Source: Branchiostoma floridae
Taxonomy: Eukaryota > Chordata > Leptocardii > Amphioxiformes > Branchiostomatidae
Assembly (NCBI RefSeq): GCF_000003815.2
Contig: NC_049982.1
Span: 32,383,318 to 32,439,342, forward strand
DNA: 56,025 nt
Direction: 5' to 3'
The notes below the pieces were generated by a model. It had not been told where the DNA came from and did not search any database. It worked only from the letters and a program-made list of their open reading frames with translations. Shown one piece after another: positions 10,509 to 21,367 of the stretch; position 1 is the first letter of the stretch, and every line of letters starts with the position of its first letter. The position numbers and the translations under genes are program-made.

Positions 10509-10984
10509 TAGTCATGTAATGGTTTTGAACTACGTGTATCTCTTTTGGCTTGTTTCAAAATTTACTTCCTTATGGAAATTCATTGTAATAACACGTTAAA
10601 GAAATAAGTAAAATGTAGAAATGAAATATGTGCTTAATTATTATATTATTCAGTGTACTGCAGCTTATAGAGAGAGAAATGTGCAATGTGTTTCATCATG
10701 AAATGTGGCCTAAGTCCCTAAATTAATCCTAATTGTTGGCAAAATGGGGACATTGGGTAGTTCATGAGACCCACCCACTTATTTAGCCATGATAATAACA
10801 CATCACTCACACGCATGATCATTACAGCTGGGGAATCATTTCAAAGCAAGCAACAGGCCTTCTACATGAAGCAAAACACAATAATGCAAATAACAGAAGA
10901 AGAACAGAGATACAAACACAAGTTTCTAATCCGTTCTTGATAGGTTTAGTCAGCTGTAACAAATAGACTGTTTTGTTCCTGCTG

Positions 10985-11105
10985 GACGCTCCAGGCGAGC
11001 TGCCATCAAGCCCCCTCATCTACATGCAAGCGCGTCTAACCCCCAAGGGATGGGGAACAACAGACGTTAAACCGGATAGTGAGTGTGTGTGAGTGTGAGT
11101 GGCAT
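10985..11105 (+). repeat. Dispersed repeat, copy 1
   Basis: GCTGCCATCAAGCCCCCTCA, CTACATGCAAGCGCGT and GTGAGTGTGTGTGAGTGTGA match, with changes, 45397-45480. The insert is absent from the equivalent place in genes 3 and 4. Confidence 0.55.
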
Positions 11106-11163
11106 TGCTTAGCTGGTAACCGGTTGCAATTGTTCTTTATATGTATACAGGAGTCAGTACGAG

Positions 11164-13335
11164 ATGGGAAGGAGGCTGAAACACATGCTGATTTTCCTTC
11201 TCATCATCCTAAAGGAGTTTCACATGCCAGAAGCTTCCTGCAGCTGTTCACCATCATCCTGCAGCTGCGAGAGTCTGGGCCTTACCAGTGTCCCTCAGAA
11301 CCTATCAACATCCATCACTTCCCTGATCTTAGGGTATAATCAAATAACCACTTTAGGTCAGTCAGACTTCTCAAGGTATACCAACTTGATAAATCTATAC
11401 CTGAATAACAATGACATCAGTGGCATTGAGGCAGTGACCTTCCGTACCACTCCACAATTACAACGTCTTTACCTAAATGGAAACAACCTCACATCAATTC
11501 CACAAGGTGTGTTCAATAATCTGACTCAAATCCAGAGATTGTACTTATCTTCAAACCTGATAACACACATTCAGCCTGGTGCATTTTCAAACTTGCCACA
11601 ACTCAAGCAACTTCACCTGCAACACAACAAATTAACCAGTATTCCAACTGTACAGTATCAGTTTCCAGAATTAGCCTATCTGTACCTGTACAACAATAAC
11701 ATCACAGACATTCCTGCCAATGCATTTTCCAATCAGCCTAAACTGTCTTACCTCTATCTACACTCAAACAGAATCTCAACTGTTTCATCAACTGCTTTCA
11801 GAGGACTTGTGAACCTCAGCACACTCGATCTCCACAACAATGAGCTGACTGAGCTTCCTGTCTATCTGTTCTTTGGCCTGTCTAGTCTTAACAATCTAAA
11901 GCTACAAAACAATGCCATCTTGCAGATCTTCCCAAACACATTCACAGGGTTATCAAGCCTTACATATTTGTACTTGTTTGGCAACAACATAGAAACATTC
12001 CCGATTGAGGCATTGCTAAAGATTTCCTCAAATACTCAGCTCTACCTGCAGAACAACCAGATGACAACACTTTCCTTCACAGCCTATGACAAGCTGTCAT
12101 CGGTCCGTACTGTGTACATTAACAACAACCCCTGGCAGTGTGACTGTAGGATGGTTGCTTTCAGACTGAAAATGAATGGGTCTCATTCTTTTGAAAACCA
12201 GATCACTTGTACTGATCCACAAAAATCTGGCCAACTGCTGAAAGATATCAATCCTGAGGATCTGACTTGTGAAGAGCCAAAGATCGTCAGGTTTGAGATG
12301 GGTGACGAGAACTTAGTGGTAGAGGGGGGGACACTCCGTTTGGTATGTGAAGCTTCAGGAATCCCCACACCAGACATCACAGTCACTCTCCCATCTGGAC
12401 TGAATGTAACTGATGAGTCAGGTGGGAGGGTGACTGTGGATGTGAATGGTACCATCACTGTAACAGATGTTACTGCAGCAGATGCTGGTCTGTATATCTG
12501 CATTGCAGCAAGTCCTGTTGGTTCAATGTTTGAAACACTGTCTGTTGATGTCCAACCAAAAGTTCCCCCTACTGTAACAATGGCACCACTCAATATCACT
12601 GACAATCCAGAAAGCACCAGTAACCATGGATCTGCTCCCAGTTTCTCCCTACCTGTTCTCCTTGGTTCTGTTATTGGTGCAGTAGCTGGTACTGTCCTCA
12701 TTGTTGGAATCATTCTCATGATCTGGTGCAAGAGGAGGACCCAGCATCCTCCTCCATCAGGCCCCGACACAAGTGTTGTTTTCAGTAACACAGACACCAC
12801 AGTTACTGTAGCAACCAGTGGTCACGATCAGACAGGACAGGGTCAGTCCCAGAATGTCAGACACCCACAAAATGCTCAGAGGCCAACTGTCCCACAGCTG
12901 CCTATTTACGAAGATGTGGATCAGATACCAAGCAACCAAAGACATGCTGCAGGTCCTACAAGTGCAAGTCCTGGGGGTGCAGGTCCTAGAGGTGCAGGCC
13001 CTAGAGGTGCAGGTCCTAGAGGTGCAAATCCTAGAGGTGAAAGTCCTAGTAGAGGTGCAAGTCCTGGAGGTGTAGGTCCTAGAGGTGCAAGTCCTAGAGA
13101 CACAAGTCCTAGAGGTGCAAGTCCTAGAGGTGCAGGTCCCACAGGTGAAAGTCCTAGAGGTGCAGGTCCAAGGCAGCTGGCTAAGAAGATGCCACCCAAC
13201 AGAAACAAAGCTCCTAATGTTGAGCACCCCCCACCTCCCCCTCCCCATACAGGTGCTGCTGCAGCTGTGTATGCAAATGAACCTGATGCACCTGACAACC
13301 TACACCTTTACCAACCTCTAACAAAGACATACTAA
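11164..13335 (+). CDS. LRR-Ig receptor gene 2 (intact type I membrane protein)
   Basis: Intact 723-residue ORF. Leader: MGRRLKHMLIFLLIILKEF. Then LRRNT with CSCSPSSCSC, 11 LRRs of LxxLxLxxN type, LRRCT (PWQCDC ... CTDP ... LTCEEP), one Ig domain (LVCEASG ... DAGLYICIA; the usual core Trp is not evident), one Thr/Pro stalk repeat with NIT, a transmembrane helix near residues 495-520 followed by CKRR, and a basic tail. The tail has 13 G-x-x-P-R pentapeptides, YEDV, a six-proline stretch, YANE (fits the pYxN Grb2-SH2 consensus) and C-terminal YQPL (YxxPhi sorting type). This predicts a cell-surface binding receptor with signalling or endocytic tail motifs; ligand unknown. There is no TIR, kinase or death domain. 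LRR-Ig receptors are expanded in lancelets and often proposed as immune or adhesion molecules. The 11079-11339 ORF is a frame shadow. Confidence 0.93.
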   Translation: MGRRLKHMLIFLLIILKEFHMPEASCSCSPSSCSCESLGLTSVPQNLSTSITSLILGYNQITTLGQSDFSRYTNLINLYLNNNDISGIEAVTFRTTPQLQRLYLNGNNLTSIPQGVFNNLTQIQRLYLSSNLITHIQPGAFSNLPQLKQLHLQHNKLTSIPTVQYQFPELAYLYLYNNNITDIPANAFSNQPKLSYLYLHSNRISTVSSTAFRGLVNLSTLDLHNNELTELPVYLFFGLSSLNNLKLQNNAILQIFPNTFTGLSSLTYLYLFGNNIETFPIEALLKISSNTQLYLQNNQMTTLSFTAYDKLSSVRTVYINNNPWQCDCRMVAFRLKMNGSHSFENQITCTDPQKSGQLLKDINPEDLTCEEPKIVRFEMGDENLVVEGGTLRLVCEASGIPTPDITVTLPSGLNVTDESGGRVTVDVNGTITVTDVTAADAGLYICIAASPVGSMFETLSVDVQPKVPPTVTMAPLNITDNPESTSNHGSAPSFSLPVLLGSVIGAVAGTVLIVGIILMIWCKRRTQHPPPSGPDTSVVFSNTDTTVTVATSGHDQTGQGQSQNVRHPQNAQRPTVPQLPIYEDVDQIPSNQRHAAGPTSASPGGAGPRGAGPRGAGPRGANPRGESPSRGASPGGVGPRGASPRDTSPRGASPRGAGPTGESPRGAGPRQLAKKMPPNRNKAPNVEHPPPPPPHTGAAAAVYANEPDAPDNLHLYQPLTKTY
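12976..13173 (+). repeat. 15-bp coding minisatellite in tail of gene 2
   Basis: Thirteen pentapeptide units, 66 residues, in nearly the same order as gene 1 but one GESPR shorter and with one GVGPR. All length changes keep the frame. Confidence 0.85.
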
Positions 13336-14300
13336 ACAGTTACCCCAAAGTTTAATACAGTATGCAGAAATTGTAAATATCAAGCAGGCTATACCCTGAA
13401 GATTACAACTATGACTTGTGACTTAACAAAAAGGTACTTTTGACTTTGACAAAACCTTGGTATTGAACATGTTTATACATTTATGTATAGTCTTGAAATC
13501 TATGTTAAGTGTCAGCATCTTCATGAACCTTAATGGCAAGTACAATGTATATTGTAATAGATAGTTGAGATAGACAGAAAGACCGTTATCAAAATTGGTA
13601 AAAATTTAAGATAAATGTGACAGTTTTTGATTTTAAAAGGTGTACAGAACATATTTTATCAAGTGCATAATATTAGGTGACAGAGACCTGACTACTAAAA
13701 AGAACTACCTGTAACCATTCAACTCCTTGCTTACACCCCTATATCTGCCAGAATTTTCTCCTCAGAGTCTGTAATTGTCATACTTTCCTTTTCCTACCCT
13801 TTCCGCCTCCCGGCATCCCCGTTCCTTCCTTTTCATTGTGTGACACTTTGTAAGTGAGTATTACATACTCATAGGGATGAGCCACAAACTTACTGTTGCA
13901 TTAGTGCTGTTTGTTTCAATTCAAAACATTTGAGGACTGGCTTTATATCGGATAATGTGTGTGACTGGAACAGGAATGATTCATATAATATAAGTCTTAG
14001 AGTGAAACAATGTGGAGTATGCAATTATAGTAAGTTATATAAGATACAAAATACAAAAAAAATATTACGGTTAACTTATATCTGTAATAATTTTAGCTGG
14101 CAATATTAATGTACCATGCATATTACAGTATATCATAATCATATTAGGAAAAAAAATTTTCTTCAAAAATATCACACTGTATTATATCAAGCATACTAAG
14201 TAAATGTACATGACATCATGTTTAGACAACTCCAGTTCTTAATTCTGCTGTTTCACACAGGATGACTGTTAATATGAATAAAGTTTAACATGTGATATAA
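13336..14300 (+). other. 3'UTR of LRR-Ig gene 2 with poly(A) signal
   Basis: Aligns with 6549-7540. AATAAA at 14277-14282 lies in the conserved context GTTAATATGAATAAAGTTTAAC. No coding sequence is seen. Confidence 0.6.
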
Positions 14301-14411
14301 AATACTGTACAGTAACTGTTTCCTTTCCTTACATAATTTACAATGTAGGGTATAGCGCTAAAACTATGGTACAATGTACATGTAAAATGATGATTGTGTA
14401 AGCTGATATTA

Positions 14412-16195
14412 AGGCCACACCAATTTTATTTGTTGTTTCTCAGATTTAAAAAGAAAAATTGGTTCGGTCGGTAAAAAAAAAAAAACTTTTGCAAAAAGTC
14501 AGGGGTAGGAGAGATCGAGGGGCTTTACTCAAGTTANNNNNNNNNNNNNNNNNNNNNNNNNNNNNNNNNNNNNNNNNNNNNNNNNNNNNNNNNNNNNNNN
14601 NNNNNNNNNNNNNNNNNNNNNNNNNNNNNNNNNNNNNNNNNNNNNNNNNNNNNNNNNNNNNNNNNNNNNNNNNNNNNNNNNNNNNNNNNNNNNNNNNNNN
14701 NNNNNNNNNNNNNNNNNNNNNNNNNCATACATGAGGTTTTTTTCTGTATTACTAATTGTTACCTAAAAAGTATGTAACGGGGGCTGCCCTAAGACGGTTC
14801 CCGTCCTAAGACGGCACAAATTTTTTGCTGATCTTATTATCCATAAGTACACCGTGTTTGTTACCACTGACTATGCTGATTACAAAGGTAAATAAACCAA
14901 CTCCATGCACACAGCTTCAATTTGCATTCCAAGTATACTTTAACATATTTACTTCATGTTTTTTTAAAACAGAATTCTAACAGTAATGTTGACAGTGCTG
15001 AATCACTGCGGTCACCGGCCTCTGCGTATTGGCGGCTCGTGTCGCTAACTATACAAACTCTTTCAAGCAGTCACACAACTGCCATGATACACATAAATAA
15101 AGCTCCATAAAACACTATGAATATGGGTCTTCAAACGTTTGTCGAGTAGAAAAGCAAGCAAAAGGAAGCGACATAAACATTGCCACCATTGTACTCCCAA
15201 GGGAGTGTGGCCGTGAAGGTGGCAGACTAGAGAACGTTCCAAGGATTTATTTGACTGTAACAAATGATTCGTGCTGTCTATGAAAATAAGACTTTATAGA
15301 GAGATGTAAATGATATTTTCATATAATCAGACAGAGTTTTGTTGATGTTGGCAGTGTCGTTTTTTCATAATGGTTTTTTTAGTCGGGCATTCACAATCAG
15401 TGCATTCAGCCCATTGCCCGTAAACACATCAGCTGGATTGTTCTAGGTACAGCCTTTCTCATGTGAGACAAGAAGTACATACAGTCACGATTTAACTGTC
15501 AAAAGAAAGCTAAAATATTATACTATTAATTTTTTTCTGTGTACTTAAATTTACCACTTACTTCTGAAGAGAGCAAAATGTAAAAAAAAGCGTACCAAGT
15601 TAGGCACACTGTCCAGCGTAGCACAAAATTGGAAGGTTACATACATGAAATTGTCTCACAGTGTTTGTCGCTTGTAACATGCAGCGCGAAAGGTTCATGA
15701 ACCACATGAATGCATTTCTTATTCGAGTATGTTGATCAAATCTATGTGTAAAAAATTCAGACATCAGAATTTGAACACTCTCAAAGGGACTTCACACGGA
15801 AATCGAATTAGCAGGAATCAAGCCGAACCAGCCGGAATGAAGTATTTGCAAACTTCGTGTCACATTCGGGGCCATTCAGGTGGGAAGCCCAATGGGCCTG
15901 AAATCCCCTTTCAACGAGAAGGAATGAGCCAGAATGCCGTCAGAATGAAAATTCTTGTNNNNNNNNNNNNNNNNNNNNNNNNNNNNNNNNNNNNNNNNNN
16001 NNNNNNNNNNNNNNNNNNNNNNNNNNNNNNNNNNNNNNNNNNNNNNNNNNNNNNNNNNGATCAAAGAAAATTCATTCGGATGGCATTCCGGCTCATTCGT
16101 GCTCTCGTGTGAAGGGGGCTTCAGGCAACTAGCGATGGAGCGCCATGAGTTTGAGCGAAAGAAAAAGCGTACCGTGTTGGGGCACCTCCCGTTAT
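14412..16195. other. Non-homologous insert containing two assembly gaps
   Basis: Similarity to the gene 1 and gene 3 downstream regions stops after GCTGATATTAA and resumes at ATAAATGCTTTAATTG near 16194. Between them the 28-bp minisatellite is absent. Present are a GGCCACACCAATTTTATT repeat-like start, a poly(A) run at 14474, a run of 189 N (14537-14725), a run of exactly 100 N (15959-16058, the usual length for an unsized gap), and an inverted-repeat element around the second gap. No gene is seen. Confidence 0.6.
15776..16125. mobile_element. Inverted-repeat element spanning an assembly gap
   Basis: AAGGGACTTCACACGGAAAT near 15784 mirrors CGTGTGAAGGGGGCTT near 16103. Internal GGAATGAGCCAGAATGCC (about 15920) mirrors GGCATTCCGGCTCATTCG (about 16081). 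This suggests a MITE or fold-back element whose centre collapsed in assembly (100 N). Confidence 0.45.
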
Positions 16196-16441
16196 AAATG
16201 CTTTAATTGCAGAAAATCAAGAATAGATTAAAATCTATTTTTAAATTATTAAGTTTTTTTAATTAAAGTGTTTGTTCGATTATACTGGGACCGTTTATAT
16301 TATTGATACACCTTGAGGCATGATTGTCCATGACCCTTAATCACTACAAACTGGTTCTACAAGTAATTATGTGACCTGACCTTTCCTATCTACAGTGTAG
16401 CAAAGCTTTTGTATGCAAAAGTCACTCCCAGAAAAGGGCAG

Positions 16442-16572
16442 CAAGCTGTGCAGTTGTTCATTGTGCTGCACCCAATGCGTGTAACAAGGAAGACTTCCTT
16501 GACAATAATATTCATAAGATAAGTTTGATTTAGTCAAATCTTTGCAAAGGTAGCAGGATCAACTTAACTTGG
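16442..16572 (+). other. Probable 5'UTR exon of LRR-Ig gene 3
   Basis: Follows a TATGCAAAAG box (16412-16421) and ends CTTGG|GTAAGT. It aligns with 9235-9364 and 22760-22890. Unlike them it has one upstream ATG (CAATGCGTGTAA), followed by a stop after one codon. The 5' end is estimated. Confidence 0.45.
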
Positions 16573-17638
16573 GTAAGTCTCCAGTCTTTTAAGTATTAGT
16601 TACATATACTTTGAATTCATGAATAGAAGTTGTATGCTTTTAAATTTGATAAGCTAAACTTAAACGATTCCTTATGGATTTGACTTTTTTTCTACCCTCT
16701 ATGGACAGCTACAAGACACTTGATACTGCAACCTTATCTTAACTTTCATTTATTATGAAAAATCTTTTAAAAAATGCAGAAAAAAGAATTCTATATTTTT
16801 TCCACTTACTTCCTCATCAGAACATTTGAGCTGAGAAACAGCCTTGAATACACCATTCCCTACAAGCACAACAGCTACCAGAGGAAAAGGCTTTCCACCC
16901 CTTTCTATGTGTGGAAACTACGCTAAGTTTGGATTTTGCTACTATAACACTGAAGGTAAGTCCCATTTGTTGGCCGCAGGCATACAAGTGCACTTGGCAA
17001 CTTGGATTGCATGTGGCAACTTAACATATTACCTGAGCTAGACCTTCATTTTATTACTAAGCACAGAGTGTAATCTATTCCATATTTAGAATAATGATGT
17101 GGTCACAGTGTGGATCACATGTTTTTTTTTCTCTCAAGTAGTCGTGTAGTGGTTTAGAAATGTGACTAATGTATCTCTTTTGGCCTGTTTACTTCCTTAT
17201 GGAGATTCATTGTAATAACACGTTAAAGAAATAAGTAAAATGTTGTATGTCATTTCGTGTACTCCAGCTTATATACAGAAAAATGTGAAATGTGTTTCAC
17301 CATGAAATGTTGCCTAATGTCCTAAATTCATCCCAATTGCTGGCAAAATGGGGAAATAGGTAGTTCGGTCTTGAGACCCACCCACTTATTCAGCCATGAT
17401 AACGATCATGATAATGGTAACATATCACTCACATGCATGATCATTACAGCTGGGAATCATTCGAAAGCAAGCAACAGGCCTTCTTCATGAAGCAAAACAC
17501 GATAAAAACAGAAGAAGAACAGAGACACAATCACAACTTTCTAATCTGTTCTTGATAGGTTTAGTCAACTGTAACAAATAGACTGTTGTTTGGTATGCTG
17601 GTAACCAGTTGCAATTGTTCTTTATACGTAATATATAG
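16573..17638 (+). other. Probable first intron of gene 3
   Basis: GTAAGT to an AATATATAG acceptor before 17639. It contains the second minus-strand exon-like block (16810-16949, with an in-frame stop and 5-bp insertion) and the empty mariner site near 17140. No gene is seen. Confidence 0.45.
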
Positions 17639-17651
17639 GAGTCAGTACAAG

Positions 17652-20018
17652 ATGGGAAGAATGCTGAAACACATGCTGATTTTCCTTCTCATCATCCTGA
17701 AGGAGTTTGACATGCCAGAAGCTTCCTGCAGCTGTTCATCATCACCCTGCAGATGTACCAGTCTGGGTCTTACCAGCATCCCTCAAAACCTACCAACATC
17801 CATCACTGAACTGAACTTGAATGATAATCAAATTCACACTTTAGGTCAGTCAGATTTCTCCAGGTATACAAACTTGATAAAGCTATACCTGAACAACAAT
17901 GGCATCAGTAGTATTGAGGTAGGGACCTTCAGTCACACTCCACAGTTACAACATCTTTACCTAAATAGAAACAACCTGACATCAATTCCACAAGGTGTTT
18001 TCAATAATCTGAATCAAATCCAAGGATTGTCCTTATCTTCAAACCTGATCATTCAGTCTGGTGCATTTTCAAACTTTCCCCAACTCCTGTACCTTAGCCT
18101 ACAGGACAACAAGTTAACCAGTATTCCAACTATACAATATCAGTTTCCAAAACTCATCGTTCTAAGCCTGAATTCTAACAATATAACAGACATTCCTGCC
18201 AATGCATTTTCCAATCAGCCCAAACTGATTTGGCTCTTTCTCTCCTCAAACAGAATCTCAACTGTTTCATCGACTGCTTTCAGAGGACTTGCAAACCTAA
18301 CCATACTCGATCTATACAACAATGAGCTTCCTGAGCTTCCTGACTATCTGTTCTTTGGTCTGACTAGTCTTTACTATCTAAAGCTACAAAACAATGACAT
18401 CTTGCGGATCTTCCCAAACACATTCACAGGGATATCAAGCCTTACATATTTGTACTTGTCTGGCAACAACATAAAAACATTCCCTATTGAGGCATTGCTA
18501 AAGATTTCCTCAATTACTCAGCTCTACCTGCAGAACAACCAGATGACAACACTTCCATTGACAGCTTATGACATGTTGTCATCAGTCTCTAATGTAGACA
18601 TTAACAACAACCCCTGGCAGTGTGACTGTAGAATGGTTGGTTTCAGACTGAAAATGAATGGGTCTCATTCTTTTGAAAACCAGATCACCTGTACTGATCC
18701 ACAAAATTCTGGACAACTTCTGAAAGATATCAATCCTGAGGATCTGACTTGTGAAGAGCCGACGATCGCCAGGTTCGAGAAAGGTGATGACAACTCAGTG
18801 GTAGAGGGGGAGACTCTACATTTGGTCTGTGAAGCTTCAGGAATCCCCACACCAGACATCACAGTCACTCTCCCATCTGGACTGAATGTAACTGTTGAGT
18901 CAGGTGGGAGGGTGACTGTGGATGTGAATGGTACCATCACTGTAGCAGATGTTGCTGCAGCAGATGCTGGTCTGTATATCTGCATTGCAGCAAGTCCTGT
19001 TGGCTCAACGTTTGAAACACTGTCTGTAGATGTCCAACCCAAAGTACCCCCTACTGTAACAATGGCACCACACAATATCACCATCAAAGTTTTCCCTACA
19101 GTAACAATGGCACCACACAATATCACAGACAAAGTTCCCCCTATTGTAAAAATGACACCACTAAGTATAACAGACAAACCAGAAAGCATCAGTGACCATG
19201 GATCTGCTCCCAGTTTCTCCCTACCTGTTCTCCTTGGCTCTGTTATTGGTGCAGTAGCTGGTACTGTCCTCATTGTTGGAATCATTCTCATGATCTGGTG
19301 CAAGAGAAGGACCCAGAATCCTCCTCCATCAGGCCCCGACACAAGTGTTGTTTTCAATAACACAAACACCACAGTTACTGTAGCAACCAGTGGTCACGAT
19401 CAGACAGGACAGGGTCAGTCCAAGGATGTCAGAAACCCACGAAATGCTCAGAGGCAAACTATCCCACAGTTGCCTATTTACGAAGATGTGGATCAGATAC
19501 CAAGCAACCAAAGACATGCTGCAGGTCCTACAAGTGCAAGTCCTGGGGGTGCAGGTCCTAGAGGTGCAGGCCCTAGAGGCGCAGGTCCTAGAGGTGCAAA
19601 TCCTAGAGGTGAAAGTCCTAGAGGTGCAAGTCCTGGAGGTGCAGGTCCTAGAGGTGCAGGTCCTAGAGGTGCAGGTCCTAGAGGTGCAAATCCTAGAGGT
19701 GAAAGTCCTAGAGGTGCAAGTCCTAGAGGTGCAGGTCCTAGAGGTGAAAGTCCTAGAGGTGAACGTCCTAGAGGTGAAAGTCCTAGAGGTGAAAGTCCTA
19801 GAGGTACAGGTCCCACAGGTGCAAGTCCTAGAGGTGCAGGTCCAAGGCAGCCTGCTAAGAAGAAGGCCCTGATGCCACCCAACAGAAACAAAGCTCCTAA
19901 TGTTGAGCACCCCCCACCTCCCCCTCCCCATACAGGTGCTGCTGCAGCTGTGTATGCAAATGAGCCTGATGAACTTAACAACCTACACCTTTATCAACCT
20001 CTAACAAAGACATACTAA
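17652..20018 (+). CDS. LRR-Ig receptor gene 3 (intact, longest tail)
   Basis: Intact 788-residue ORF from MGRMLKHMLIF. The ATG at 17652 is chosen because it aligns with genes 2 and 4 and follows the conserved AG|GAGTCAGTAC acceptor; the longer frame from 17586 crosses the intron. LRRNT (CSCSSSPCRC), 11 LRRs, LRRCT, and Ig domain (DAGLYICIA) are as in gene 2. The fourth-fifth LRR linker lacks two residues (NLIIQSGAF against NLITHIQSGAF). The stalk has three degenerate KVxPTVxMxP repeats, the most in the array. The transmembrane helix and CKRR are conserved. The tail has 20 pentapeptides, including a duplicated six-unit block (three GAGPR, GANPR, GESPR, GASPG/R), then YANE and YQPL. Longer stalk and tail suggest recent in-frame repeat expansion. 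Membrane receptor; ligand unknown. Confidence 0.93.
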   Translation: MGRMLKHMLIFLLIILKEFDMPEASCSCSSSPCRCTSLGLTSIPQNLPTSITELNLNDNQIHTLGQSDFSRYTNLIKLYLNNNGISSIEVGTFSHTPQLQHLYLNRNNLTSIPQGVFNNLNQIQGLSLSSNLIIQSGAFSNFPQLLYLSLQDNKLTSIPTIQYQFPKLIVLSLNSNNITDIPANAFSNQPKLIWLFLSSNRISTVSSTAFRGLANLTILDLYNNELPELPDYLFFGLTSLYYLKLQNNDILRIFPNTFTGISSLTYLYLSGNNIKTFPIEALLKISSITQLYLQNNQMTTLPLTAYDMLSSVSNVDINNNPWQCDCRMVGFRLKMNGSHSFENQITCTDPQNSGQLLKDINPEDLTCEEPTIARFEKGDDNSVVEGETLHLVCEASGIPTPDITVTLPSGLNVTVESGGRVTVDVNGTITVADVAAADAGLYICIAASPVGSTFETLSVDVQPKVPPTVTMAPHNITIKVFPTVTMAPHNITDKVPPIVKMTPLSITDKPESISDHGSAPSFSLPVLLGSVIGAVAGTVLIVGIILMIWCKRRTQNPPPSGPDTSVVFNNTNTTVTVATSGHDQTGQGQSKDVRNPRNAQRQTIPQLPIYEDVDQIPSNQRHAAGPTSASPGGAGPRGAGPRGAGPRGANPRGESPRGASPGGAGPRGAGPRGAGPRGANPRGESPRGASPRGAGPRGESPRGERPRGESPRGESPRGTGPTGASPRGAGPRQPAKKKALMPPNRNKAPNVEHPPPPPPHTGAAAAVYANEPDELNNLHLYQPLTKTY
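19060..19185 (+). repeat. Stalk repeat of gene 3 (three copies)
   Basis: Three successive units of about 14-15 codons of KVxPTVxMAPxxIT type; the first two keep an NIT sequon and the third reads LSIT. Expansion relative to gene 2 (one) and gene 1 (two). Confidence 0.75.
19548..19847 (+). repeat. 15-bp coding minisatellite in tail of gene 3
   Basis: Exactly 300 bp, 20 pentapeptide units. Units 1-6 and 7-12 are near-identical, so a 90-bp block has duplicated. GERPR occurs only here. Confidence 0.85.
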
Positions 20019-21367
20019 ACGAGCTATCCTAAAGTTTATGCAGAAATTGTAAATATCAAGCAAGCTATATCCTGAAGATTCACAACCATGACTTGTGACT
20101 CAACAAAAGGTACTGATCATAGTCTTGAAATAAATGTTGTTTGCATCTGCATGAACCTTAATGGCACGTACAATGTATATTGTAGTAGATTTAAGAAGGA
20201 AGATTTAAATCCTAAATTGGCCAAAATTTCAGATAGATGTTGGTGTACAGAACACTTTGGAAACATTAATTTTTCAAGTGCATAATATTAGGTGACATAC
20301 ATGACTACTAAAAAGAATTTCCTGTGACTGTTCAACTCCTTCCTTACACCCCTACAGTGTATGTCTGCTAGAATTTTCTCATCTGTCATTGTCATACTTT
20401 CCTTTTCCTACCCCTTCCGCCTCCCTGCGTCCAAGTGACTTCCCTTTTGTTGTGTGACAATTTCTCATAAATTGTGTATATATAGGAAAGAGCCACAAGC
20501 TGTGGCTGCATTAGTGCTCTTTGTCACATTTTGCATCTTTATCTCAAGAGTTCTCTTTTCATCACCTATGAGAAGACAACATATCTTCACTTTTTGTAAG
20601 TTCCGTCCAATTCCATTGTCTTTATTGCAAGTAATGTCAGACATGTGACTCTAACATGAATTTCCATTCAAAACATTTGAGGACTGGCTTATTATAGGAT
20701 AATGTGTGTGACTGGAACAGGAATGATTTATAAATATTAGAGTGAAACCATGTGTAGTATACAATAATTATAAGACTTTGTACAGTATACACAAATATTG
20801 AGGTTAGCTTCTCTGTAATCATTTTAATTTGATTATGGTTAGCTAATCTCTGTCATCATTTTACTTAAATTGCAATGTACCAGGCTTATATCATAATCAT
20901 ATATTAAGAAAAAGTAAACTTTTTTCACATATATCACACTGTATTACATATATATCAAGTATACTAAGAGGGATTCAATCATTGTAAATGTACATTACAT
21001 TCTTGTGTAATGTATGATGTTTGGACAACTCCAGCTCTTGATTCTGCTGTATCACACAGGATTACTGTTGATATGAATGAAGTTTAACATATAAATATAA
21101 AATACTGTACTGGAACTGTTTCCTTTCCTTACATAATATACAATGTAGCTATAGTATAGGGTATAGCACTAAAACTGTGGCCTATTGTAAAATGATGATT
21201 GTGTAAGCTGATATTAAAGGGCAAATGACCATCACATGATTTGTTCATTGCGCTGAGAAAATGTGGAGTTCCTTCTTCAAGAAAGACTTTATCTGGACAA
21301 ACTGGAATTAATATTAATCAAGTATGACATAATTTTTATATTAGAAAAGATGATAAATATGTAGGTT
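20019..21367 (+). other. 3'UTR and downstream region of gene 3
   Basis: Aligns with 3' regions of genes 1 and 2, but the conserved poly(A) hexamer reads AATGAA (GATATGAATGAAGTTTAAC near 21075). Another site would have to be used. The small ORFs are not conserved as proteins. Confidence 0.5.

Larger units (their letters stand above)
9365..11150 (+). other. Probable first intron of gene 2
   Basis: Runs from GTAAGT to a TTCTTTATATGTATACAG acceptor. It contains a conserved minus-strand exon-like block (9615-9749), a mariner remnant (9931-10508) and a SINE-like insert (10985-11105). The corresponding introns of genes 3 and 4 are about 1.07 and 1.09 kb; the excess here is mostly the two insertions. 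Confidence 0.5.

Noticed and set aside
11164-13335. Toll-like receptor or variable lymphocyte receptor
   Set aside because: No TIR domain; an Ig domain follows the LRRCT. Each gene is complete, with no incomplete germline gene or isolated LRR cassettes as in VLR loci.
13250-13335. Classical ITIM/ITAM in the tail
   Set aside because: Residues at -2 to the tyrosines (Pro in LPIYEDV, His in LHLYQPL) do not fit the I/V/L/SxYxxL/V consensus; only YxxPhi and YxN are supported.
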